From: Bacteroidales bacterium
GTDB taxonomy: Bacteria; Bacteroidota; Bacteroidia; Bacteroidales; UBA7960
Assembly: GCA_003557805.1 (NCBI GenBank)
Contig: PWNY01000017.1
Span: 1 to 26,829, forward strand
Length of the DNA stretch: 26,829 nt
Reading direction: 5' to 3'
The position numbers and the translations under genes were made by a program. Of the stretch, positions 1-5,611 are shown one piece after another; positions within the stretch are counted from its first letter, which is position 1, and every line of letters begins with the position of its first letter. The notes under the pieces are model-generated. The model searched no databases. It was not told the origin of the DNA and saw only the letters and a list, made by a program, of their open reading frames with translations.

Positions 1-224
1 TTTATCCCTTCAATCACAAGTTTATCGCCGGTTTCAGTGATACTGGCACCGAGTTTACGGCATACGCTTATCGCTGCAAGTACATCATCACATCTTCCCG
101 GTCGGGAAATACTGGATCTTCCATAAGCCAGTGCGGCAATGGCTATTGCCCTCTGGGCGGCACTTTTTGATGGCGGGGCATTAAGCCGTCCACTAACTGC
201 CGAAGGCAAGACGCATTTCTTCAT
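1..224 (-). CDS. aroA: 3-phosphoshikimate 1-carboxyvinyltransferase (EPSP synthase), N-terminal part, cut by window edge
   Basis: Enzyme of the shikimate pathway joining shikimate-3-phosphate and phosphoenolpyruvate. Only the first 74 or so residues lie in the window. Reading the minus strand from the ATG at 224-222 gives a protein beginning MKKCVLPSAVSGRLNAPPSK and continuing with SAAQRAIAIAALA, which matches the EPSP synthase signature of a short first strand followed by the PPSKS-x-x-x-R phosphate-binding segment. The start overlaps the end of aroE by 32 nt, so translation is probably coupled, and it is the last gene of the aromatic operon seen here. The identification rests on one motif and the operon context. 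The rest of the gene is outside the window. Confidence 0.9.
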   Translation of the reverse strand, partial: MKKCVLPSAVSGRLNAPPSKSAAQRAIAIAALAYGRSSISRPGRCDDVLAAISVCRKLGASITETGDKLVIEGI

Positions 225-1116
225 CTTTAATTAACTTTATTGTTTCACTGTCAAGACCTTCTGCCGAGATCACAAGGTCGTGCGGGCGCTTAAAGAACTC
301 TGCCGAACTTTCACTGTTGAGAATGAATATTTCAAGCCTGTCCTTTGCAGGCCTTTCGCCCAGCTTTTCTCCAAGCCTGTCCGCCTCAGTTGTTTCTTCC
401 ATATAGAATTCAGCCGCTTTTATCCCCTGGTGTATCAGCCACCTTTCACCCCCGATAAGCCTTACACCCCTTTTTTTGCTGAACATGGATATTGCAGAGG
501 GTTTATAGACCGCATCCAGCAAAAGGTCATATTCAAGCTGGTCTGCAAATGGCGGCAATGCTTCCGGCAGAAGGGCAGACACAACCGCATCGAACCTCAT
601 GCTGCCGGGGGGATTGTTCCAGCTGATAAGCTCACAACCGAAAGCATCTGCAAGCTCCCTTGCCCGGGTAGCTGTCCGGTTGCTTACAGTCACCCTGGCC
701 CCGGCATTTACAAGTCCGTAGACTGCTGCTTTTGCGGCTCCGCCTGCACCCAGAACCATAACGCGGGCACCCCCTGGCTCCAGACCTGCCTCCCTGAGTG
801 CCCCGGTAACACCATAGTGGTCGGTATTATGCCCTTCGATCCTGCCATTTTTTAGTCTTATACAATTTACTGCACCTATATCCAGTGCGTCCCTGCTTAA
901 ATGATCGGTGTAGGGGATTATATCCTCCTTGAAGGGAGAGGTAATGCTTGCCCCCATAATGTTCAGGCTGCGGACAATATCACTGATATCCCCGGCAGAC
1001 CGCGGCCTGATCCGCGTATAGAAGCAGTTCTTCTTTTTTTCTGTAAGGGGAGCGAACAGCTGCGGGCTTTTTGAGTGCAGGACAGGCCTGCCGAATACTG
1101 CATAGAATGAATACAT
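193..1116 (-). CDS. aroE: Shikimate dehydrogenase
   Basis: NADPH-dependent reduction of 3-dehydroshikimate to shikimate. Visible family motifs, in order: SKSP near the N-terminus (shikimate binding), ASITSPFKE with the catalytic Lys, GAVNC, GHNTDHYG with the catalytic Asp, the Rossmann loop LGAGGAAKA, and SNRT. I place the start at the ATG at 1116-1114 (protein MYSFYAVFGRP...). The reading frame extends 25 codons further upstream, but that would overlap aroB and add a hydrophobic stretch foreign to the family. The resulting 307 residues are longer than the usual 270 or so. The last 45 residues, after the normal C-terminal helix, are an unexplained tail that ends inside aroA (32-nt overlap). 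Fourth to last of the visible operon genes; 23 nt follow aroB. Confidence 0.93.
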   Translation of the reverse strand: MYSFYAVFGRPVLHSKSPQLFAPLTEKKKNCFYTRIRPRSAGDISDIVRSLNIMGASITSPFKEDIIPYTDHLSRDALDIGAVNCIRLKNGRIEGHNTDHYGVTGALREAGLEPGGARVMVLGAGGAAKAAVYGLVNAGARVTVSNRTATRARELADAFGCELISWNNPPGSMRFDAVVSALLPEALPPFADQLEYDLLLDAVYKPSAISMFSKKRGVRLIGGERWLIHQGIKAAEFYMEETTEADRLGEKLGERPAKDRLEIFILNSESSAEFFKRPHDLVISAEGLDSETIKLIKDEEMRLAFGS

Positions 1117-1139
1117 AATGAAAAATTGTATAAAAAAGA

Positions 1140-2189
1140 TCAGAACGCCGGTATATCTTTTTTGTGTTGTTTTACATAATCCTGAAGCCACCTGACGGGG
1201 ATGGCTTCTACAACCACTCTTCCGATGCTCTTTATCATAACGAAGTGAATGTGGTCGGCCTCTCTTTTTTTGTCTTTAAGCAATGCAGTGAGAACCTGCA
1301 TGGGGTCTGTGCTGGATGCAGTCGGGAGTTCCAGCCTGACAAGCAGTTCGGTAAGCCTTTCCCTGTCCCTGGGTTTTAGGAGTCCTTTATGCTCTGAAAG
1401 CCTTGCAGCAAATACAAGACCTATGCTTACCGCCTTGCCATGGGGCATTCCTGTGATCTTTTCAATTGCGTGGCCCCAGGTGTGCCCCAGGTTTAATTTC
1501 CTGCGCTCACCCTGTTCATTTTCATCCCTGTTCACTATAGCGGCCTTTACATGCACAGAGTGGCTAATCAGCCTGTTCAGAACGCCGGTGTTCTTAAGCT
1601 CCTTTATCTCCCCGGCATTATCCCATATTGTTTTGAACATATTCCTGTTATCGATCAGGGTATGTTTAACGGCCTCTGCAAGGCCGTTTTTAATCTCCTC
1701 CGGGGGAAGGCTCACCAGCATTTCAGTATCGCAAATGACAAAATCGGGCTGGTTAAAGCAACCTATGATATTCTTGTAACCATCAAGATTTACCCCGTTC
1801 TTGCCTCCAACACTTGCATCGACCTGTGCAAGCAGTGTTGTGGCCACAAAACCGAACCTGACACCCCTCATGAAAACCGATGCCGTGAAACCTGCAATAT
1901 CACAGACAATGCCGCCCCCGATACCCAGGATGAAAGAATCCCGTCCTGCACCCTTATCAAGCAGCCAGCGGCAGGCAGACAGAACCGTTTCGGTGGCCTT
2001 GCTGGATTCACCAGGTTCTGTGACGAATACCGGATGACCGGGGAATGATTTCCCGTAAATGCGGTTTACATTACTGTCGGTTATGATAAAAACACCTGAA
2101 GGGGGGATGTATGACTTCAGGTTTTCCAGTGACTCTCCGGCAAGTATACGGCTGCTCCCCGTCCCCCCCTTTACAAATATTGTTTCCAT
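1140..2189 (-). CDS. aroB: 3-dehydroquinate synthase
   Basis: Converts DAHP to 3-dehydroquinate, the second shikimate step; NAD- and divalent-metal-dependent, cytosolic. The 349-residue length is normal. Visible motifs are the NAD-binding GIGGGIVCDIAGF, the TTLLAQVDASVGGKNGVN block typical of AroB, LAEAVKHTLI, and the metal-binding GHTWGHAIE near residue 250. It lies between the DAHP synthase/chorismate mutase gene and aroE, on the same strand. A 47-nt gap separates it from the preceding gene, so it is read as part of the same operon. The first ATG (2189-2187) is used and the protein begins METIFVKGG. Confidence 0.95.
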   Translation of the reverse strand: METIFVKGGTGSSRILAGESLENLKSYIPPSGVFIITDSNVNRIYGKSFPGHPVFVTEPGESSKATETVLSACRWLLDKGAGRDSFILGIGGGIVCDIAGFTASVFMRGVRFGFVATTLLAQVDASVGGKNGVNLDGYKNIIGCFNQPDFVICDTEMLVSLPPEEIKNGLAEAVKHTLIDNRNMFKTIWDNAGEIKELKNTGVLNRLISHSVHVKAAIVNRDENEQGERRKLNLGHTWGHAIEKITGMPHGKAVSIGLVFAARLSEHKGLLKPRDRERLTELLVRLELPTASSTDPMQVLTALLKDKKREADHIHFVMIKSIGRVVVEAIPVRWLQDYVKQHKKDIPAF

Positions 2190-2202
2190 TGAATACCTGG
2201 TA

Positions 2203-2221
2203 TTATATCATAAAGATATAA
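2203..2221. other. Perfect AT-rich hairpin between DAHP synthase/chorismate mutase and aroB
   Basis: TTATATC and GATATAA form a perfect 7-bp inverted repeat around a 5-nt loop in the 47-nt intercistronic gap. There is no U tract and almost no G or C, so it is not a convincing terminator. It could be an RNA processing or stability element, or chance in AT-rich spacer. Confidence 0.3.
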
Positions 2222-2236
2222 TTAAATAGCCTCCCT

Positions 2237-3307
2237 TCAAATCCTTGCAGCCGTTTTCTGTACAGACAGGGATTCATTGTGGATATCATCAAACAGTTTT
2301 TGTATGAAAGCCGGCCTGAGGCCTGAGTCCCTTGCCAGGCTCATTGCTTTTTCCAGCACTTTTTCCCACCTGCCGGGCTGAAGAAGCTGCATTTCGGTGG
2401 AGGATTTTACACCTGCTATCTCACCTGCAAGCTTCATTCTGTTTGTAAGGGCCCAAATCAGCAGGTTGTCCATGGTGTCCACCTCAGCCCTCAGCTCCTC
2501 AAGAACATTATTGCTCCTGTCACACATACTGTTGAACATCTCATCAATAAGCCCAATAAATGCCGGGACTGTTAACTGCTGGGATTTGTCACTCAGGGCT
2601 TCACCGGGTGACGGATGTACCTCTATCATCAGGCCATCCATTCCCATATCCAGCCCCCTTCTTGCCAGCATTGGCACAAGTTCGCTTCTTCCGGCTATAT
2701 GGCTTGGGTCGCATATAACATTTATGTCCGGCATCCTGTTCTTTAGCTCGGATGGAATATGCCACCAGGGCTGGTTGCGGAAAACCGACCTGGTCCAGTA
2801 TGAAAAACCCCTGTGGATGGCGGAAACGTCGGTGATACCGGCCTTCCGGATCCTTTCTATGCTGCCGATCCAGAGGTCAAGGTCAGGGGCCATAGGGTTC
2901 TTTACCATTACACTTACCCCTGTTCCGGAAAGTGTGTCGGCGATTTCCTGTACCAGGAAAGGGTTGCTGACCGTGCGCGCACCTATCCAGAGCATGTCTA
3001 TGCCGTAACTAAGAGCAAGCTCTGCATGTTTAACGCTCCCTACCTCGGTACAAACCTTAAGGCCTGTTTCATCCCTGGCTTCTGAAAGCCATTCCAGGGC
3101 TTTAATGCCGTAGCCTTCAAAACATCCGGGAGATGTCCTGGGTTTCCATGCCCCGGCCCTGAAGTAGCTGATGTGTCCGGTAGCTGCCAGGGCCCTGGCA
3201 GTCTTAATTATCTGTTCACGCGATTCTGCGCTGCAGGGACCGGCGATCAACACCTTGTCACCCTTTTGCTTTTTACTGTCCGTCTGTTTTGGTTCTGTGC
3301 TTTCCAT
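2237..3307 (-). CDS. Bifunctional DAHP synthase (type I-beta) / chorismate mutase (AroQ)
   Basis: Fusion of the first shikimate enzyme (phosphoenolpyruvate + erythrose-4-phosphate to DAHP) with chorismate mutase (chorismate to prephenate). Residues 15 to about 255 form the DAHP synthase barrel, with IAGPCSAES, FRAGAWKPRTSPGCFEGYG, IGARTVSNPFLVQEIAD, the MVKNP strand and the CDPSHIAGR strand. Residues from about 268 onward form a helical AroQ domain (LEELRAEVDTMDNLLIWALTNR, then VLEKAMSLARDSGL). Such C-terminal fusions are known in Bacteroidota, where the mutase domain passes prephenate inhibition to the synthase. No ACT domain or N-terminal regulatory extension is present. Genes flanking it supply the two prephenate-using branches, which fits a Phe/Tyr-dedicated isoenzyme. 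Confidence 0.94.
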   Translation of the reverse strand: MESTEPKQTDSKKQKGDKVLIAGPCSAESREQIIKTARALAATGHISYFRAGAWKPRTSPGCFEGYGIKALEWLSEARDETGLKVCTEVGSVKHAELALSYGIDMLWIGARTVSNPFLVQEIADTLSGTGVSVMVKNPMAPDLDLWIGSIERIRKAGITDVSAIHRGFSYWTRSVFRNQPWWHIPSELKNRMPDINVICDPSHIAGRSELVPMLARRGLDMGMDGLMIEVHPSPGEALSDKSQQLTVPAFIGLIDEMFNSMCDRSNNVLEELRAEVDTMDNLLIWALTNRMKLAGEIAGVKSSTEMQLLQPGRWEKVLEKAMSLARDSGLRPAFIQKLFDDIHNESLSVQKTAARI

Positions 3308-3319
3308 TGGTATTGGTAT

Positions 3320-4171
3320 TTATTGGCTGTTGATTATGTTCATTATCTTATTTGCCTGATGTATCTTATCGTTTATTGCCTCCTTGTTGGACACCGAGAT
3401 ATGCTCCCTGAAAGAACGGAGTTGTTCAATATAGGCATCCAGGTCCTCAAGCACCGGGCTTGAATTTTCTTCGAATATCGGGGTCCAGGTGGAAGCAGCA
3501 CTTGCTGCAAGCCTCACGGTTGACGAAAATCCACCTCCCGCAAGACTCAGCACCCTTTTCTCGTTTTTTTCCTTTTCCTGTACGCACAGCGACAGTGCAA
3601 ATGAAGCTATGTGGGATATGTGGGAAACGTATGCTGCACTTATGTCATGTGGTACTGATTTCATTTTCAGCACCTTCATGTTCAGAGTTTTGTACATTTC
3701 CTTAACAACACCAAGTGCGTGGGGGGAACTCTTTTCGGTGTCGCAGAGAATGACACTTTTATTGTCAAACAGCCCGCTGAAAGCAGCTGATGGTCCGGAA
3801 TATTCGGTACCTGCCATTGGGTGGCCAGCAACAAAGCAATCCCTGTTTGGGTGGGCATCGGCTATGGCTGTTATGCATCCCTTGGTCGAACCGGTATCCG
3901 TGACGACCCTGCCGTTTTTTCCAGCAATGCTTAGCACATCCGGCAATATCCTCTTTATGGAGTCGACCGGTAAAGCTAGTATTATCAGGTCTGATAACCC
4001 TGATGCCTCTTCCAGGCTTGCCGTTTCGTCAATTATCCCGGCTGATTTTGCATCCCTAAGATGACAGGGGTTATTGTCTACCCCGGTAATACGGTCTGCA
4101 AAACCCCTTCTTTTCAGGTCTATTGCCATAGACCCCCCAATTAATCCCAGACCGGCTATACAAATATTCAT
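3320..4171 (-). CDS. tyrA: Prephenate dehydrogenase
   Basis: Oxidative decarboxylation of prephenate to 4-hydroxyphenylpyruvate, the tyrosine branch. The protein begins with a Rossmann fold (IAGLGLIGGSMA). It carries TDTGSTKG and the HPMAGTEYSGP block with the catalytic His, and the helical dimerisation domain follows (SHISHIASFALSL, then GGGFSSTVRLAASAASTW). Length is 283 residues. No ACT domain is visible at the C-terminus, so tyrosine feedback on the enzyme is not evident from sequence. The gene lies 12 nt from pheA upstream and 12 nt from the DAHP synthase/chorismate mutase gene downstream, so it is tightly operonic. Confidence 0.94.
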   Translation of the reverse strand: MNICIAGLGLIGGSMAIDLKRRGFADRITGVDNNPCHLRDAKSAGIIDETASLEEASGLSDLIILALPVDSIKRILPDVLSIAGKNGRVVTDTGSTKGCITAIADAHPNRDCFVAGHPMAGTEYSGPSAAFSGLFDNKSVILCDTEKSSPHALGVVKEMYKTLNMKVLKMKSVPHDISAAYVSHISHIASFALSLCVQEKEKNEKRVLSLAGGGFSSTVRLAASAASTWTPIFEENSSPVLEDLDAYIEQLRSFREHISVSNKEAINDKIHQANKIMNIINSQ

Positions 4172-4183
4172 AGTGGTTTATTT

Positions 4184-5116
4184 TTAACTGTTTAGTGCCG
4201 ATTGTAATATTTCCGTTTTATTAGTCACTGTTTCTTTATTATCCCCAGTGTTACCGGGTTCAACAACACCGCCTGATCCTTCACCGCAGGGATAAAGTCC
4301 CATAACCCATAATTTTCTTAGGCTTGGCTTGATAGTTTCAATTAAGGAGGATGCCTGCCGGGGGCCATCAAAGATCATGTCTGCATGGAATATGTATTCG
4401 CCCTTCTGGCCGATAAGGGGTAGCGACTGAAGCATGCTTAAGTTTATACCGGCCTCTGCCAGTGGCTGAATTACCTTTAGCAGGCTGCCTGGTGAGTGTT
4501 GTACCACAAATGCCACACTGGCCTTTACTTTTCTGCCGGTTTTGAGAGACAGGGGCTGTTTGGATACCAGCAGGAAACGGGTATAGTTTTCCTTGTTGGT
4601 TTCAATTGACTCGGAGATCACTGAAAGCCCGTAAAGTTTTGCTGCCTGTAAACTGCCTATCGCTGCGGTTCCGGAAAGCCTCCTTTCTGCTATTGTCCTT
4701 GCGCTTAGCGCTGTATCAGCTGATTCCCTGAGGGTGATATGCGGGAAACGGCTGAAAAAATCGTATGACTGCATAATTGCCAGAGGGTGTGAGTACACCT
4801 CCCTTATGCTGTCTATATCCTGTCCCGGCAGTGCCATCAGGTTCTGGCTGATTCTCATATATATTTCACCAGTGACGTTCAGGCCCGACTCCCTAATAAG
4901 AGAGAGGTTGGGAAGCATTCCTCCCACCAGGGAGTTCTCTACTGCCATCAGGCCATGACTGGCCCTGTCTGACTCTACCTCTGTAATTACATCCTGGAAC
5001 TCCATGCATTCAACTATTTCATGGCCATGGCCGAACATAATGCCTGCCGCTTCATGGTGAAATGACCCTTTTATTCCCTGGATGGCTACCCTCTGTGTTT
5101 TTTGTTCTTCTTTCAT
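4184..5116 (-). CDS. pheA: Prephenate dehydratase with C-terminal ACT domain
   Basis: Converts prephenate to phenylpyruvate, the phenylalanine branch. Visible motifs: IQGIKGSFHHEAA at the N-terminus, AVENSLVGG, YSHPLAIMQ, ADTALSA, and the catalytic NYTRF. The ACT domain (SVAFVVQHSPGSLLKVI...NLSMLQSLP) has QSLP where enterobacterial enzymes have ESRP, a form I recall as common in Bacteroidota. I use the ATG at 5116-5114 (MKEEQKTQRVA), giving 310 residues. An open frame continues 20 codons upstream but runs through the attenuator terminator at 5132-5161; that part encodes FFF from the U tract and has no homology to the family. First gene of the aromatic operon and directly behind two attenuators. 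Confidence 0.93.
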   Translation of the reverse strand: MKEEQKTQRVAIQGIKGSFHHEAAGIMFGHGHEIVECMEFQDVITEVESDRASHGLMAVENSLVGGMLPNLSLIRESGLNVTGEIYMRISQNLMALPGQDIDSIREVYSHPLAIMQSYDFFSRFPHITLRESADTALSARTIAERRLSGTAAIGSLQAAKLYGLSVISESIETNKENYTRFLLVSKQPLSLKTGRKVKASVAFVVQHSPGSLLKVIQPLAEAGINLSMLQSLPLIGQKGEYIFHADMIFDGPRQASSLIETIKPSLRKLWVMGLYPCGEGSGGVVEPGNTGDNKETVTNKTEILQSALNS

Positions 5117-5131
5117 TGTTTTATAACAGGT

Positions 5132-5161
5132 AAAAAAAAAGGCCCCTTTTTCAGGGGCCTT
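5132..5161 (-). terminator. Intrinsic terminator of aromatic attenuator 2
   Basis: On the minus strand AAGGCCCC pairs perfectly with GGGGCCTT (5161-5154 with 5146-5139) around a short loop, followed by an uninterrupted run of T on the minus strand (5140-5132). It sits 15 nt before the pheA ATG. No minus-strand gene precedes it except the leader ORFs, so its role is to gate entry into the operon. Confidence 0.9.
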
Positions 5162-5192
5162 CTGGTTTTGTATCATTTTATTTACAACAAAT

Positions 5193-5282
5193 TCAGGCCC
5201 CGGGTGGAGAAAAGTAAAAGAAAAAGTAAAAATATACCGCGCTAAAGAGCCTGTAGTCCTTATTTATAAGTGTTTTTCCCAT
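5193..5282 (-). CDS. Leader peptide 2, Tyr/Phe-rich, for aromatic operon attenuation
   Basis: A 29-codon ORF (ATG at 5282-5280, TGA at 5195-5193) lying between the two terminators upstream of pheA. The peptide starts MGKTLINKDYRLFSAV, continues with YFYFFFYF at residues 17-24 and ends SPPGA. Ten of 29 residues are Phe or Tyr (6 F, 4 Y), and the control run is eight consecutive aromatic codons. There is no Trp codon. The stop codon falls on region 2 of the attenuator, as expected for a leader peptide. The peptide itself probably has no function; its codons are the sensor. It is too short and too biased to be called by gene finders. Alternative: a chance ORF in T-rich DNA, unlikely because a second, independent aromatic leader precedes it. 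Confidence 0.85.
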   Translation of the reverse strand: MGKTLINKDYRLFSAVYFYFFFYFSPPGA

Positions 5283-5305
5283 TTTTGTGACCTGATTTTA
5301 CCGGC

Positions 5306-5330
5306 AAAAAAAACCCCGCTTTTGCGGGGT
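5306..5330 (-). terminator. Intrinsic terminator of aromatic attenuator 1
   Basis: On the minus strand ACCCCGC (5330-5324) pairs with GCGGGGT (5319-5313) around a 4-nt AAAA loop, followed by eight T (5313-5306). It points toward pheA but lies upstream of the second leader ORF, so transcripts must pass it and then the terminator at 5132-5161 to reach the operon. Confidence 0.9.
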
Positions 5331-5365
5331 CCGGTTTTATTTGTCTTTTTTGCTTACTTGCACAA

Positions 5366-5434
5366 TTATACCAGACCCCTTTGGTATCCAAAGAAGTAAA
5401 AAAAATAGGCGTAATATGTGCTTGTATTTATCAT
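5366..5434 (-). CDS. Leader peptide 1, Tyr/Phe-rich, for aromatic operon attenuation
   Basis: A 22-codon ORF (ATG at 5434-5432, TAA at 5368-5366). The peptide starts MINTST, then YYAYFFYFFGY at residues 7-17, and ends QRGLV. Nine of 22 residues are Tyr or Phe (5 Y, 4 F), with none of Trp, which fits an operon headed by the Phe and Tyr branch enzymes. It begins about 19 nt after a TAATATTG promoter element. An in-frame ATG further upstream (about 5467) lies upstream of the -7 element and would not be transcribed from this promoter. The overlap of the final codons with the pause hairpin and region 2 is the arrangement seen in classical leader peptides. It is not a homolog of anything I can name; recognition is by architecture. 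Confidence 0.87.
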   Translation of the reverse strand: MINTSTYYAYFFYFFGYQRGLV

Positions 5435-5452
5435 TTCGCTGTAATCTGACTG

Positions 5453-5483
5453 CAATATTATGCACATTTTTTTTTAAAAACAA
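5453..5483 (-). promoter_or_regulatory. Promoter of the aromatic operon leader
   Basis: On the minus strand TTG (5483-5481), 20-nt spacer, TAATATTG (5460-5453). This matches the Bacteroidota consensus TTG / TAnnTTTG with one mismatch. Transcription would start near 5446, a few nucleotides before the first leader ORF and upstream of both attenuators. Confidence 0.65.
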
Positions 5484-5536
5484 GAATTCAAACAAAAAAA
5501 TGATATTTATTTTAATGTTTTAATTGCCGGAACCCC

Positions 5537-5568
5537 TTGGGGACCCAGGAAAAATTAATGTATTTTTG
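5537..5568 (+). promoter_or_regulatory. Promoter of the S9 peptidase gene
   Basis: TTG (5537-5539), 21-nt spacer, and a perfect TATTTTTG (5561-5568). Predicted start is near 5575, leaving about 37 nt before the ATG at 5612. It is divergent from the aromatic operon promoter. The stretch between the two promoters (5484-5536) is AT-rich and shows nothing else clear. Confidence 0.65.
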
Positions 5569-5611
5569 ACCTATTGAGTTAAAAAACAGTTATAAACGAA
5601 AACAAAATATC

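Larger units (their letters stand above)
5132..5282 (-). promoter_or_regulatory. Aromatic attenuator 2 (leader peptide, antiterminator, terminator)
   Basis: Second ribosome-mediated attenuator of the operon. Region 2, GGGGCCT (5201-5195), overlaps the TGA of the leader ORF and is perfectly complementary over 7 bp to region 3, AGGCCCC (5160-5154), which is also the 5' arm of the terminator. The two pairings are mutually exclusive. A possible region 1 is CAGGCTC (5253-5247), which pairs with GGGCCTG (5200-5194) with one G-U pair and a 46-nt loop; this part is weaker. Inference: stalling at the Tyr/Phe run leaves region 2 free to sequester region 3 and allow read-through, while a ribosome reaching the stop codon covers region 2 and lets the terminator form. 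Confidence 0.82.
5306..5434 (-). promoter_or_regulatory. Aromatic attenuator 1 (leader peptide, pause hairpin, antiterminator, terminator)
   Basis: Four-region attenuator of the trp/phe type. Region 1, ATACCA (5387-5382), pairs with TGGTAT (5373-5368), a perfect 6-bp pause hairpin. Region 2, GGGGTCTGGT (5379-5370), pairs with region 3, ACCGGACCCC (5335-5326), over 10 bp with a single G-U pair. Region 3 overlaps the 5' arm of the terminator (5330-5324 with 5319-5313). The leader stop codon lies at 5368-5366, at the end of region 2, and the control codons lie just before or on region 1. A ribosome stalled on them would mask region 1 and favour the 2:3 antiterminator; one that reaches the stop would favour termination. 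Confidence 0.87.

Noticed and set aside
2203..2221. AT-only hairpin upstream of aroB as an attenuator
   Set aside because: No U tract, no GC stem, no leader ORF and no alternative pairing; kept only as a minor hairpin.
5114..5176. FFF in the upstream extension of the pheA frame as a third Phe leader
   Set aside because: The three Phe codons are just the U tract of the terminator read in frame; the extension is not separately terminated and lies downstream of the antiterminator arms.
5435..5467. Earlier in-frame ATG extending leader peptide 1
   Set aside because: It lies upstream of the predicted -7 element (5460-5453), so it would not be on the transcript from that promoter; the start at 5434 fits better.
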